This document shows, piece by piece, positions 33,785-44,680 of a DNA stretch of 64,000 bases. The stretch lies in NCBI GenBank assembly GCA_001643675.2, contig LSRY02000030.1:1-64000 (forward strand). Direction: 5' to 3'. Each line of letters starts with the position of its first letter. Position 1 is the first letter of the stretch. Made by a program: the position numbers and the translations under genes. Source of the stretch: Monocercomonoides exilis (taxonomy: Eukaryota; Preaxostyla; Oxymonadida; Polymastigidae). A model generated the notes under the pieces. It saw only the letters and a list, made by a program, of their open reading frames with translations, made no database searches and was not told where the DNA came from.

Positions 33785-36700
33785 TCAAACAGCTGAAATA
33801 TGAATAATTCTTCCCGAAGATTTTAAAATATCAGCAATGGAAATATTTGAAGAAATGGAATTCACCGAAGATTTCTGAATCTCGCTGAAGAATTGCATTT
33901 GTTTCTGAACTGAGAATGAAGAGTTGTTTGAACAATTATTTTTCCGTCTCATTTTATCAACTTCAAGCCAATATTCCAGTCTCGTAACATCTTTCTTTTT
34001 TTTGCTTAAATAATTTGATTCTTTTTCAGCTGAAAACAGTTGCGATGATGAATTCTGTCCAGTTGAGATTTTGTCTCCTTCTTCAATTATGCCATCTTTG
34101 CTGTTACTCTTTCTGCTGTTACTTTCATCGATACCTTCTGTAATCTCGCTTGTTTCTTGTTGCTGTTGAGGAGCATTTTCTTGTTGATCAACTGCATTCT
34201 CTTCAACATCGCAGTCTAATCCAATATCCCCATACACAGATTCTATGCAAAAAGAGCAGTTTGTCATTTCCATCAGAAAAGGACGAAAATATGGATTGCT
34301 CAAAGATTCGTCTTGCTCATCTAAACTTGAATCATCCGCCGATTCTTTGTCAAACGAAGAAGTATCATCAGTATCGCTTTCATTCCCTTTCCTTTCATTC
34401 AAACAATTCGCAGCCCAAACAGGTGAGCTCATTGCATCTTCCAGAAGATCAGTATCCACAAACTCAACAACACACGGACTGCACCATTCATCAACTGCTT
34501 CTCTTTCACCTTGACTCGATTTGCTATCACGCACTGAACTTCCACTCTCCCCTTGCAACCTGCCTTCTTCACTCAAATCCTCAGGCAATACAAGCTTTTC
34601 GAGTGAATCTACCCACTTCGTCCTTCCGTCTTGGTATTTCTTCAGCCATCGCAGCGATTTTGCATATTCAGAATCAGAAGCTCTTTTCTCTTTGGGAATA
34701 TCCTTTTTCAGCAGAATTGACAGCACCGTTTGAATAAACTCTTCACCTGTTGTGCTGAGAGGGAGAGAAAGTTCATGCAATGTGGATCCTCTTCCTGTTG
34801 CTGCATCAACAAATCGGATACAAAACAGAACATTTTCAGGTGTTGCCTTCGGTGCATTTTTGGGTACAATCTGAAGTGATATCGCAAATGGATTATTATC
34901 CTTATCTTTATCGTTATCATCAGAAAAGTGAGAGTGGCTGTCAGAAAATGGATTGATTGCAGTTGGAGGTGGAAGAGACAGAACATTCACTGGATCGTCA
35001 GATGGCAAATAAGACAAAAGTTCAATTGAATCTTCATCAGAACAACATTCACCCACAATTGAATCTCCTTTCAATATTTCTTTTGCTCTTGATTTTCCCT
35101 TTTCCTGTGTCTCTTCGCATCCCACTTCATTGTTCGATTCAGATACATTCATTTTGTATTCATTATTACATTTCTTATAAATCGTTCGATCAAATCCAAC
35201 AACCCATCTGATATCATTCTCTGTGATATGTTCTTCCTGCTTGCCTGTTTCACTTGGGAAGATCCATTCATTCAGCACATCCACCGGGCGCTGCTTCCGT
35301 GTTATCGTTTCATCATCACCTTTGCCATTTAATGAACTTTCACAGTTCTTTCCTTCTTCATTCAGCTTTTTCTGTTTTTTCTCTTCGATTCTGCTTTTCT
35401 GCATTTTTATTACATTTTCCACCTGAGCAATTGTTTCCTTGTCAGGCACTTTGAAATACTCACTTGCAACTTCATCAACAAGCCTCGTCATCAAACTCGC
35501 TTGAGAAATGTCTCCTTTGATCATCGTGGTCACTTCGTCATCTTCTGCAATCCTTCCATTCAAAGGCTCCGCAACTGTCTGAGTCAGCACCTCTCGCCTG
35601 ATTCTGATCTCCCTCCAGTTGTTGATCAGCCCAAAGTTCGCCCACTCTTCATTCAGCTTGTTGAAAGTTGAACTGTTCCCCAGCGATAGCGCTGAAAATG
35701 AGCCACGACGTGAAAAATACAAGCTGTCTTTTATTAGCTGAGATTGAAACGCTGACAATCTGAGAGGATCTTCACTTGTAACAGGCTTTTTTGAGGAATC
35801 TGAACAAGAAGGAGAGGAAGTGCCAGAAGGGATTAGAACAGGAGTAGATGAAGATGAAGATGAAGATGAAGGCGAAGATGTCTGATCGTCCTCATCTTCC
35901 AAAGGAACAACGAAACGCCGGCAGAGGAACTCTGCTCTTTCCTTTTCCAGCGATTCGAAACTTGTGTGGAGTGAACCAGGACGAGAATCTAAGTGAGACT
36001 TCTGTGCACCAAACACTTCTCTGAATATTGTCATGCTGCTGTCCTCTCCTTTTGCCTTTCTGCTTGCAAAAAGAGAACACAGCTCCTGCACTTGGCACAC
36101 CACAGACATCAAAAGAGATGTCTTCACAAGAGACGAATGCGCCTGGGCAAACAAGAACTGCGTCCAGTGGCGAAACAGCAGAGAAGATGAACAACCAGAT
36201 GCTGTGTCTTCTTCACAATTGAGAATCAACTTCAGAATCGAATTCTCTTCTTCAGCAGGCGACGGAAGAACTACTTTTCCGATGTCAACCCAGAGACGTG
36301 TGGTGTCTGTTCCTTCTGGCAGCTGAATTCCTTTGAAGAGCGGCCGCCTTCCAACAAGAACAGAGCTGTCGCGAAAGAGAAGCGCAGATGGCGAAAAAAG
36401 CCTCAGCCGCACAGAGCACAACGAACCAGGCGGCCACCGACGCAGATAGAACGTGGGGCAACAAGTCTGTGTGTGTGTGCAGTCATTCTGTTCTTTTCTA
36501 AGAGAAGAGAACAAAAATCGATTGCGCGCAAGACAAGCAAACGATGAGAGCTTCAAACGAGGATCAAGGAACTTCTCTGCGTCTTCTTCGGGATCCATCA
36601 CGAGATGAACACAGACGCCTTTATCACTCAGCAGCCTCAGATAACACTCAGACTGCTCTTTCAGTTTGGCACTGCTTATCTGCTGCTTCCATTTCGATCG

Positions 36701-38026
36701 TTCCAGTTCTGAAGAAGAAAGCCTTTCGAGAATCTTAACAAGAAAATCTTGTCCGTAATTCATAAGCATCGCGATGGTTGTGTCTGCGTGAAGAGCCGTA
36801 TGAAGCAAAATGCATCCAGTTGCTGCATCGACCAACCGAACAGGCACAGTTGCATTGCTTGTCATCGCAACAATCTCCGTTAATGGAGGACAAGTTGTAT
36901 GAGATTTGGAGTACTCCAAAATAGCAGATGAATTTTGATGCATAACAGCAAGTGGCTTTGTTGGATTAATGACAATGGGAATTTTATCGATAGCTTCAAT
37001 TGCAGAGTCAGTTTCATTTGTCGAAACAAACTCGACAACAAGTGAGACAGATAAATAGTCCTCTAAACCAGAAAGTGGAGAGGAAGATACGAGAGAATAA
37101 ACAAGCTTGTCTCGATTTGATATCCAGTCTAACACAATAGGAGAAGGTATTAACGAAAACACAGCTGAAGAAACAGTTCTGTCTGTCATTGGTGACTGCT
37201 CATCAATTGGCTTCAGAATGTAAACAATGCTCCAAACCATTCGATTGATAAGATCTAAAACAGATGAATCTGAAGGGTTCGCTGCTTGTGAAGTTGAATT
37301 TGAATTATCAGAAGAGGCTTCAGATAATGATTTTTGTAAAATCCTTTTTGCAGTAAGAATTGCCACATCCTCAAGCGTGGTCATTGATTTTGAAATTTTG
37401 AATGAAATTGAAGGAAGACATTGCGGGTGAGGTGCTGGAAGATCTGATAAACGATGAGAAGAAGATTTAACATCAGAACTTGAAGATTTATTCTTTGAGA
37501 AATCATCAAAAATACAAAAATGGTGAGGATAAATGCTAATCTTATAACTAGAAGACCAAGAGGGAAGAAGAGGGGATATATTTCCACCTTTCACTTCATT
37601 TTTGTATTTTGTCAATCTTTCTGAGTTTCTGTCTTGAATATTTTCTTTATCTCCTTTAACTATTGATTGAATAAATTGTTTCGCATTTAAATTAGAGTCT
37701 TCCTTTGAGAAACCTTCTTTTTGCAGCATTATCTCTACAGATCGATTGCCGAAATGCGGTTCAGGAGGATAAAATAAATCTTCTGGCAAAGATAACTCGG
37801 GCTTCAATGACGTGTGTGGCTGCTCAGTTGTTTGCATTTTTGTTGTAGAACTTTTTTTGATTTCAGAAGAAAGCTCCTTTGATTTATCCACATGCGGATT
37901 ACCGAGAACAAATAAGGTTAAGATGGAATCATCGGATAAATCCGTTGAAGACTCTTCAAACAAATATTTTAATCTATTTCTCCTTGAAGAAGAGTTAGAT
38001 CCATTTTTATGACAATTGCAATTCAT
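33785..38026 (-). CDS. Large hypothetical protein with repeated RFVDAATG module
   Basis: A single-exon frame of 1,413 aa from ATG at 38026 to TGA. No family is recognised. Two segments share a signature: VPVRLVDAATGCILLHTAL and FCIRFVDAATGRGSTLHEL, each followed by predicted strand and helix. A related LIRICLADASG segment is found near the end of the upstream neighbour (38630-43540). This spacing is reminiscent of ubiquitin-like folds, but that is inference. The rest includes a mixed globular part (FYLRRWPPGSLCSVRL, LWVDIGKVVLPS), a short Ser run, a charged helix (AQVENVIKMQKSRIEEKKQK), and an acidic Ser/Glu-rich C-terminal third. There is no signal peptide or membrane segment. Same strand as its neighbour, 603 bp downstream of it; possible joint function in ubiquitin biology is speculative. 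Confidence 0.7.
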   Translation of the reverse strand: MNCNCHKNGSNSSSRRNRLKYLFEESSTDLSDDSILTLFVLGNPHVDKSKELSSEIKKSSTTKMQTTEQPHTSLKPELSLPEDLFYPPEPHFGNRSVEIMLQKEGFSKEDSNLNAKQFIQSIVKGDKENIQDRNSERLTKYKNEVKGGNISPLLPSWSSSYKISIYPHHFCIFDDFSKNKSSSSDVKSSSHRLSDLPAPHPQCLPSISFKISKSMTTLEDVAILTAKRILQKSLSEASSDNSNSTSQAANPSDSSVLDLINRMVWSIVYILKPIDEQSPMTDRTVSSAVFSLIPSPIVLDWISNRDKLVYSLVSSSPLSGLEDYLSVSLVVEFVSTNETDSAIEAIDKIPIVINPTKPLAVMHQNSSAILEYSKSHTTCPPLTEIVAMTSNATVPVRLVDAATGCILLHTALHADTTIAMLMNYGQDFLVKILERLSSSELERSKWKQQISSAKLKEQSECYLRLLSDKGVCVHLVMDPEEDAEKFLDPRLKLSSFACLARNRFLFSSLRKEQNDCTHTQTCCPTFYLRRWPPGSLCSVRLRLFSPSALLFRDSSVLVGRRPLFKGIQLPEGTDTTRLWVDIGKVVLPSPAEEENSILKLILNCEEDTASGCSSSLLFRHWTQFLFAQAHSSLVKTSLLMSVVCQVQELCSLFASRKAKGEDSSMTIFREVFGAQKSHLDSRPGSLHTSFESLEKERAEFLCRRFVVPLEDEDDQTSSPSSSSSSSSTPVLIPSGTSSPSCSDSSKKPVTSEDPLRLSAFQSQLIKDSLYFSRRGSFSALSLGNSSTFNKLNEEWANFGLINNWREIRIRREVLTQTVAEPLNGRIAEDDEVTTMIKGDISQASLMTRLVDEVASEYFKVPDKETIAQVENVIKMQKSRIEEKKQKKLNEEGKNCESSLNGKGDDETITRKQRPVDVLNEWIFPSETGKQEEHITENDIRWVVGFDRTIYKKCNNEYKMNVSESNNEVGCEETQEKGKSRAKEILKGDSIVGECCSDEDSIELLSYLPSDDPVNVLSLPPPTAINPFSDSHSHFSDDNDKDKDNNPFAISLQIVPKNAPKATPENVLFCIRFVDAATGRGSTLHELSLPLSTTGEEFIQTVLSILLKKDIPKEKRASDSEYAKSLRWLKKYQDGRTKWVDSLEKLVLPEDLSEEGRLQGESGSSVRDSKSSQGEREAVDEWCSPCVVEFVDTDLLEDAMSSPVWAANCLNERKGNESDTDDTSSFDKESADDSSLDEQDESLSNPYFRPFLMEMTNCSFCIESVYGDIGLDCDVEENAVDQQENAPQQQQETSEITEGIDESNSRKSNSKDGIIEEGDKISTGQNSSSQLFSAEKESNYLSKKKKDVTRLEYWLEVDKMRRKNNCSNNSSFSVQKQMQFFSEIQKSSVNSISSNISIADILKSSGRIIHISAV

Positions 38027-38629
38027 GCTTTTGAGATTTTTGTTTGAGATAAATTTATTGAAATGGATGGAAAAAATATTTCTAAAAATATTTGTTATGG
38101 TCCATAATGAAAATGTTCGTCATAGTTTTTTGATATCATCAAACGGTTATTCAAGAATACAATAGGGAATTGATAATTCCATTTTTGTCATTTAAATATT
38201 GCGCTAATCTGTTCGCATTCAGAAAAATACAAAAAAAAGAAATCTGAAAAAGATAAAAAATAACAAATGTTCAATGATAATGACAAATAATAATCTGCAC
38301 TCTTCAAAAAGATAACTTTTTTGGTATTTTAGAACATTTATTAACATTTTGCAATATATTTATGGAAGCCAATTGACAATTTCTTTTCTTTTATATGAAT
38401 TTTCATCCACAAAATGAAAATGACATTGAAAAGGAAATAATTATGATTATAATAATAAAAAATTAATCAAATAATGCAAAACACAAACGAAAACAGTCAA
38501 ATATGACTATTAACATTAAAATGCACAAATAGATTGAAAAAATACACACACACAAAAATTAATTTCTTCACAAATATTTTTGTATTTATTTAGATATTTT
38601 ATATATATTTTTCACTTTATCAATGAAAA
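38027..38629. other. Intergenic region between the two large minus-strand genes
   Basis: AT-rich with no ORF. It presumably contains the 3' end of one gene and the promoter of the next. Confidence 0.5.
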
Positions 38630-41600
38630 TTAACTAATAATCTTGCAATGAGAAGATATATCTCTTGGAACCAAACAAGATTCTGAGTACAAGCAAGGAA
38701 ACTCTTCTGCTTCAGATGATCGAAGCTGCACATAAAGAGGAGTGGAACTTGTTAGTTTCACTCTCAATTGGGATAGAATGCAATGAGAAGGATCTTTCTC
38801 TTTCTCTATTTCATTATTATTATTATGATTATTATTATTATAATTTTCTTTATTATCTTCTTCTTCTTCTTCTTCAATATAATTATTATCTTCTTTATTA
38901 TTGTTAACTTTATTATTATCATCTTTATTATCTTTATTATCTTTATTATCTTTATCTTTATTATCATCAATATCATCATCCTTCCACATATTCCAATCGT
39001 CCAATGAAGCAATTGGCACAAGACCAGATGCATCTGCCAAGCAAATGCGAATGAGAGGAACAAGAATATTCAGAAGCACTTCATCTGGCAACTCTCCTTT
39101 TGAATGCTGTGAAAGAGAAAGAGAAGAAGATGAAGAAGAAGAAGAAGAAGAAGAAGAAGAAGAAGAAGATCGAGAAGAAGAAGGAGAAGAAGGAGGAAGA
39201 AGAAGAAGAGAAGGAGGAGAAGAACGAGAAGGAGGAGAAGGACAAACAGAAGAGCATTGAGAAAGAAGCAATTTGATAGATTCCTGTGAAAGAAGAGAAG
39301 AAGATAGCAGATGAGAAATGTATAGCTTGAGATCTAACAGCGTTGTGCTGGTCAAATCAACAGGCACACTCACAAAACGAGATTGAGTCGGAAGAGTTAA
39401 TCGAAGGCTGACGAAAGAAGGATGAGGATGAAGAAGATGAAGCAGAACTGGATGGGTTTTGAGATGCTTCCCTGTTGATGATGATGATGTTGTTGAAGAA
39501 GATGAAGAAGTGTTAGAAGAAGAAGAAGATGCTGATGATAACGATGCTACTGCTTCTAATTCCCTCTCCATCTCTTTCTCCAAAATGTTGTTGAAGTTGA
39601 TGAGTTTCATTCGGAATGTGTTCGGAATCAAAATTGAATCATCTGGCAATGCCACAACTGTTGCTGTGGTTGACAATTCTTGTTCGGCGCTCAAAAATTG
39701 ATCAGAATCCCTCTCATATTCTTCTCTTTCCTTTTTATTCTTCCTCTCTTTTTCTTTTTCTTTCTCTCTCTCCTCTTTCTCCTTCTCCTTTTCCTTCTCT
39801 TTCTCTTTCATTCCTTCTCCTGTCGGCGCAACAACTCTTCGATACACCAACACAGTTGCATAAACAGGAGAAGCGAAATTGAGTGAAGGTAGTTGAGTCA
39901 TATTCGATTCAGATGATTGATCAGATGATGTTTCTGAAGAAGAAGAAGAAGAAGAAGAAGATGATGATGATGATGACACAGAAGAAGAAGAAGAAGAATT
40001 AACTGAAGAAGAATTTGAAGAAGAAGAAATATGCCCATGTGAATAGCAATATTCTTCACTCTTCTGAATCTCCGAGAAACGAGCAGCAGAAATGTTGTCT
40101 TTAGAGCCAAAAGTGAGCTCAATGTCTGAGTCATTCAGAACATCACTCACTTTCCCCTCTGAAACACACACCCAACTCAATGGCGATTCCCTCTCTGCCC
40201 ACAAAACTGGATCATAAAGTTGTTCTTTTTCTTCTTTTTCTTCTCCTTCTCCTTCTTCTCCTTCTCCTTCTTCAATTCCTTCTCTTTCTCTTCCTTCTCC
40301 TTCTTCGTATTTTTCCTTTCCTTCTTTATCATCTCCTGAATTAGATGACTCATTCGCTCTTTCTCCTTCCATTCTATTCAATTTCTCCTTCCTCTGCTTC
40401 TTCGCAAGAACATCTCTGAACACGTCATCATTCACAACTGGATGCTTTACACGCTCAAATATCACTGGAGAGGAACAAAAACAGCTGCTGTTATTGAATA
40501 CACCTTGTTCTGCTTCAGATTCCATTGCATTTTGGTTTCTTTTCTGTTTGTGTGAAATTCCCTCTGAATATTTGGTGGATGACTGAGCTATAACTGATTG
40601 TAGAACATAAATGCTGTCTTCATAGGACTCTTTATCATCATCACCTTCTTCTTCTTCCTTCGCTTCTTCTTCTCTTTCCTCTTTTTCTTCACCTTTTTCT
40701 TTTTCTTTTTCTTCTTCTTCTTCTTTTTCATTTTCATCTTCTGAAGATAGTTCTTCTTTTAATGCCTCCTTCAAATAGAACCTTCCAACCCAATCATCCA
40801 CATTCTCCTTCTCTTCCCTCTCAATAACCCCAACCAACCCTTCTTTCTGTACTTTCCCTGGTTTCTTCTTTGTGTCTATGTATTGTGCCATGTTGAGTGT
40901 GTGCGGGAATGCAAAGTAATCTTCACAAAACTCTCTTCTTTCCCACTCATTCACTGGCTGAAAGACAGAACTCTTCATAGAAGTCATTCGAGAAACAGAA
41001 GAAGGAGAAACAGTAGAAAAAGAAACAGAAGAAGAAGAAGAAGAAGAAGAAGAAGAAGAAGAAGAAGATTTTGAAGCAGAAAGCATTCGAAGAGAAGGAT
41101 TCAGATCATCGTCGTCTGTTCTCTTAATCACAAACACCACATTGCTCCCCACACTCAACAGCCTCATCTGATGGATGGTGAATCCACTGCTGCATTTGCA
41201 CAGAGAAGGAAACAATGAAGGATTTGGTGACTGTTCATTTGATTTTGAATTAGAATTGGTATTGGAAGAAGGAGAAGAAGAAGGAAGAGAATGATTTGAA
41301 GAAGAAGAAGAAGAAGTTGAAAAGGGATAAAATGAAGAGTAAGCATTTGCACCAGATTGAATGTTGCGTGTCGATCGTGTGGAAGAATGCTGTGGAAGTG
41401 TTGGCTGAGGCTGTGCTGATGGCAATTGGCTGTTGAGACCAGGAAGACCAAACTTAGAGAAGCTTGATAAACAGGCAGATGATGATGAAGAAGAGGAAGA
41501 AGAGGAGGAAGAAGAGGAGGAAGAGGAAGAGGAAGAGGAAGAGGAAGAAGAAGAAGATGATGATGATGAAGGAAACATCTGCGCACACGACACATTCATA

Positions 41601-43540
41601 TTCACATCCTGATACACAGACGGCGGAGCAATCACAGTGCCACTCTGTTTTGATGCAGCAATCGCTGTTTTTCTCTTCTCCTTCGACACCATCGCTATAG
41701 AGGAGGTGTACATCCTGTGTGCATACAAAGGCAGGCGGTGGGTGTTGGCGTATGCTCTTTCCTGGCAGAAGAGGAACGACAGAAACGAGTCCAGAGTGCA
41801 TTTCACAGCCGCCTCGTCACCAGCTGTCTGCCTTCCCTTCGCACTTCCGCTCACAAACCACTTGCGGAAGAGCGAAGGAGCAAAGGGCAGCTCAACAAAG
41901 GGCAGCGAATGGACACTGCGATGCACAGCACCACAGCAGGTGCAGGTGAGAGAGACTTCGACTGTGACAGAGACAGAAGAGTCACAGGAGGGATGAGGAA
42001 TAACAATGGAGGAGGAATCGAAAAGGGCCTTCAGCATTCGATTGGGTGGTTGAACGGTTTGCGTTGTTGGTTGAGATTGTGGAAGTTGTTGAAGTTGTTG
42101 AATTTGCTCATTTTTGTGAGTCTGCTGGCTTTGGAGTGTAAGAAAAGCTTTCTTTTCCTTGTTCCGCTGAAGAACAGCGCATTCGCATATGACTCCAAGA
42201 AAGAAAGTGAAAAGGCGCTCAAAAACACAAAATTGCTGTGGAATTCTGTTTGAAGGCGATGCAGCTGATGATAAAGTGTCCTTGTGAAGTGGGGTGCTTG
42301 AAGGAAACTGTGCAGAAGAAGAAGAAGAGGAAGAGGAAGAGGAAGAAGAAGCTGTGCTTGAAGAGCCTTCCAACAAGCTGATGAGTGGCTGTAGCGGCAA
42401 GCGTGGGTGGACAGAGAGAGTGGAGAGGAGACACAGCATCTGCAGTTGCATCACAATCATTTCTGATCGCCTTCGCTTTGGAAAGTGAAATGAGGGGTCT
42501 GATGAATCATCTTTGGTTGGCTTTGCTATTGAAGCGACTGTGGGGGATGAGGAGGAAGAGAGATATTCCTGAAGCAGGTCGCAGTATGTTTTGGCATGCG
42601 ATTTAGACAAAGAAACCTGGCATTCTGATAATCCAAAGTCATGAGAAAGAAGATAACGTCTAACACATGGCAATGAGAAAAGCACATGCAGAACCGATGG
42701 AATAAGCGAATATGCTTCAATGTTGCATTGAGGTATTCCCTTTTTCATTTGCGCAGTACTTGAAGGTAGAAAAAATATGCAAGGATGATTGTGAGTCCGT
42801 CTTTGAATTTTTGTCAAGCAATTGAAAGAAATTTTTTCCATAGTGAAGCAAATGCCTTGTCTATTTTTATTTGGTATTTTTGGAACATCAGATGAATTGA
42901 ATTGTTCAAGGATGCTACCACGTTTGACTGATTCATGATTTGAAGGCATATGCTCATCTGATTGCATTTTCGCTTCTTGAAATTGCGTCCTAAAAGTGGA
43001 TGGAAGCAAATTGAAATACTTTTGGTTTGCATTTTTAATTTCGTTTACATATTTTCTGTAATCATACGGTAAAGATTCCTTGTCCATCGTTGATAGAAAA
43101 TTGTTGTAATAATCTGGATTAAGTCCGAAAAGAAGGTAATGACATTTTAAAATTATACTTTTTCTGATGTCACTATAACGTAAATTTTGTTGAGAAAGTA
43201 TAATATGCTTAAATATTTCTCTTAAAGATCGAGTTTTCCAGAGAAAACAACGTATTTGTGGAGCATCTTTCAATTGAACTTCTGGGCTTTTAAGAGCAGG
43301 TTCCATGCAACGCTTATATAAAATAGACATCATTTGAAAGAAATATGCATTTTCTTCCGAAATTGAATCTTTGTTAAACGACACAACATTAAAGTCCGTT
43401 TCATATTGCAAAGTTCGAAGCACAACACTCAGTTGTGTGGGCTCTGTATAACCTTGTGAATTTGCCACTTGGGCCAGCTTTTCTATAATTTCCGAAAAGT
43501 TTAAAGCTGATAAGTGACAGTTTCCAAAATTTTCTGACAT
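38630..43540 (-). CDS. Ubiquitin-specific protease-like protein, probable pseudo-deubiquitinase
   Basis: Single exon, 1,636 aa, ATG at 43540, TAG stop. Landmarks of peptidase family C19 occur in the canonical order: YSLIPSVLHVLFSLP (residues about 277-291) in place of the Cys box; CTCCGAVHRS and a following beta segment (about 532) with CKC (about 782), the zinc-ribbon position; VVFVIKR (about 802); YFAFPHTLNMAQYI (about 876); YVLQSVIAQSSTKYSEG (about 979) in place of the His box; LSWVCVSEGKVSDV (about 1122); VYATVLVYRR (about 1227). The Cys-box Cys aligns with Ser and the His box lacks GHY, so peptidase activity is unlikely. Low-complexity Ser runs and Glu/Lys blocks are inserted between blocks. 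The C-terminus carries further globular segments, including LIRICLADASG. Probable role: binding ubiquitin or acting as a scaffold. Confidence 0.65.
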   Translation of the reverse strand: MSENFGNCHLSALNFSEIIEKLAQVANSQGYTEPTQLSVVLRTLQYETDFNVVSFNKDSISEENAYFFQMMSILYKRCMEPALKSPEVQLKDAPQIRCFLWKTRSLREIFKHIILSQQNLRYSDIRKSIILKCHYLLFGLNPDYYNNFLSTMDKESLPYDYRKYVNEIKNANQKYFNLLPSTFRTQFQEAKMQSDEHMPSNHESVKRGSILEQFNSSDVPKIPNKNRQGICFTMEKISFNCLTKIQRRTHNHPCIFFLPSSTAQMKKGIPQCNIEAYSLIPSVLHVLFSLPCVRRYLLSHDFGLSECQVSLSKSHAKTYCDLLQEYLSSSSSPTVASIAKPTKDDSSDPSFHFPKRRRSEMIVMQLQMLCLLSTLSVHPRLPLQPLISLLEGSSSTASSSSSSSSSSSSAQFPSSTPLHKDTLSSAASPSNRIPQQFCVFERLFTFFLGVICECAVLQRNKEKKAFLTLQSQQTHKNEQIQQLQQLPQSQPTTQTVQPPNRMLKALFDSSSIVIPHPSCDSSVSVTVEVSLTCTCCGAVHRSVHSLPFVELPFAPSLFRKWFVSGSAKGRQTAGDEAAVKCTLDSFLSFLFCQERAYANTHRLPLYAHRMYTSSIAMVSKEKRKTAIAASKQSGTVIAPPSVYQDVNMNVSCAQMFPSSSSSSSSSSSSSSSSSSSSSSSSSSSSSSSACLSSFSKFGLPGLNSQLPSAQPQPTLPQHSSTRSTRNIQSGANAYSSFYPFSTSSSSSSNHSLPSSSPSSNTNSNSKSNEQSPNPSLFPSLCKCSSGFTIHQMRLLSVGSNVVFVIKRTDDDDLNPSLRMLSASKSSSSSSSSSSSSSSVSFSTVSPSSVSRMTSMKSSVFQPVNEWERREFCEDYFAFPHTLNMAQYIDTKKKPGKVQKEGLVGVIEREEKENVDDWVGRFYLKEALKEELSSEDENEKEEEEEKEKEKGEEKEEREEEAKEEEEGDDDKESYEDSIYVLQSVIAQSSTKYSEGISHKQKRNQNAMESEAEQGVFNNSSCFCSSPVIFERVKHPVVNDDVFRDVLAKKQRKEKLNRMEGERANESSNSGDDKEGKEKYEEGEGREREGIEEGEGEEGEGEEKEEKEQLYDPVLWAERESPLSWVCVSEGKVSDVLNDSDIELTFGSKDNISAARFSEIQKSEEYCYSHGHISSSSNSSSVNSSSSSSVSSSSSSSSSSSSSSETSSDQSSESNMTQLPSLNFASPVYATVLVYRRVVAPTGEGMKEKEKEKEKEKEEREKEKEKERKNKKEREEYERDSDQFLSAEQELSTTATVVALPDDSILIPNTFRMKLINFNNILEKEMERELEAVASLSSASSSSSNTSSSSSTTSSSSTGKHLKTHPVLLHLLHPHPSFVSLRLTLPTQSRFVSVPVDLTSTTLLDLKLYISHLLSSSLLSQESIKLLLSQCSSVCPSPPSRSSPPSLLLLPPSSPSSSRSSSSSSSSSSSSSSSSLSLSQHSKGELPDEVLLNILVPLIRICLADASGLVPIASLDDWNMWKDDDIDDNKDKDNKDNKDNKDDNNKVNNNKEDNNYIEEEEEEDNKENYNNNNHNNNNEIEKEKDPSHCILSQLRVKLTSSTPLYVQLRSSEAEEFPCLYSESCLVPRDISSHCKIIS

Positions 43541-43784
43541 AATTAATTTGTTATGGCTTCTATCAATTCAAATGGGGCAAAATTTTATAACGTATGAAAA
43601 AAACTCAAATTTGTTCCAATTTTTTTCTCCACCGTGTCATAATCAGTCTAACATTCCCAAACAAAATAATAAAAAAAATGATAAAAAATCGTGAACAATA
43701 AAAGAAATGAGTAAGTGGAACAATATTCATAAGGCAAAAAATTTCTTCCCAATTGAAACATTCTTCCTCTCTCTCTCTCTCTCT

Positions 43785-43875
<91 letters not shown>
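43541..43875. other. Intergenic DNA left of the palindrome, ending in a microsatellite
   Basis: Holds two copies of the dispersed GGAACAA...motif (43571-43617 minus, 43715-43750 plus), a CT run (43768-43784) and (TTTA)n at 43785-43875. Confidence 0.6.
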
Positions 43876-43876
<1 letters not shown>

Positions 43877-44548
43877 AGAAAAAAAAATATTATTAATTAA
43901 ATTAAATTAAAAATATCGAAATTCGACATGTGTTTGTAATTAGTAGTTGTAAATCTATTCATTATCATGATGTTTTTGACACTTCAAAACAATTGACATG
44001 TTTGATTCTGCAGCTTTGCATATTGTGAAATTTCATCTCTTCAGGATTGTTGACTCCACCACTATGCAAATAAAACAAAAACTTTATTTCAAAAACGAAA
44101 AATTTATCCAATTGGGACAAAATTTTTGACAACAGGCATTTTTATTGAATAATGATGCACTTCAGATAAATTTTTTGTGAACAAAAATTTTGGAAAATAT
44201 TGGTTCATATTTCGATATATGTATGAGGTCACAAAACATTATGTCATTACTTCAATAACATTTGCATATTTATGTGAAAATCAAATTTATTTTGAAATCT
44301 GATTAAATTTAAAAAAGTTATAAGTGAAACAAAAATTTTATGCTTTATTTAAAAAAAGCTTGAAGGTCCATATTATCCCACAATTGAAAATAAAAATGTG
44401 TTCGTTGAAATTTTTTGAAACAAACAAAAAAAATTTTTTTCTTCAAAATTTGTTCCATCGAATCTTAATAGTGAGAAAGATGTTTTAAGATAATTTATAA
44501 AAAATTAAAGAGAATATTTTTGAAATCACAACTACACCATTTACACCA

Positions 44549-44680
44549 TTTATTATTCAAATTTGGTAAACTTATTATTCAAAATTGGTCAACTAATTAT
44601 TCAAAATTAATAAACGAATTATTCGATTTTGGCAAACTAATTATTCAAAGTTGTTAAACTAATTATTCAAAATTGTTAAA
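44549..44680. repeat. About 22-24-bp tandem repeat in the palindrome arm
   Basis: Successive units of the form AACTAATTATTCAAAATTGG with variations (AATTATTCGATTTTGGC, AATTATTCAAAGTTGTT). The mirror copy lies at 45044-45175. Confidence 0.75.
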
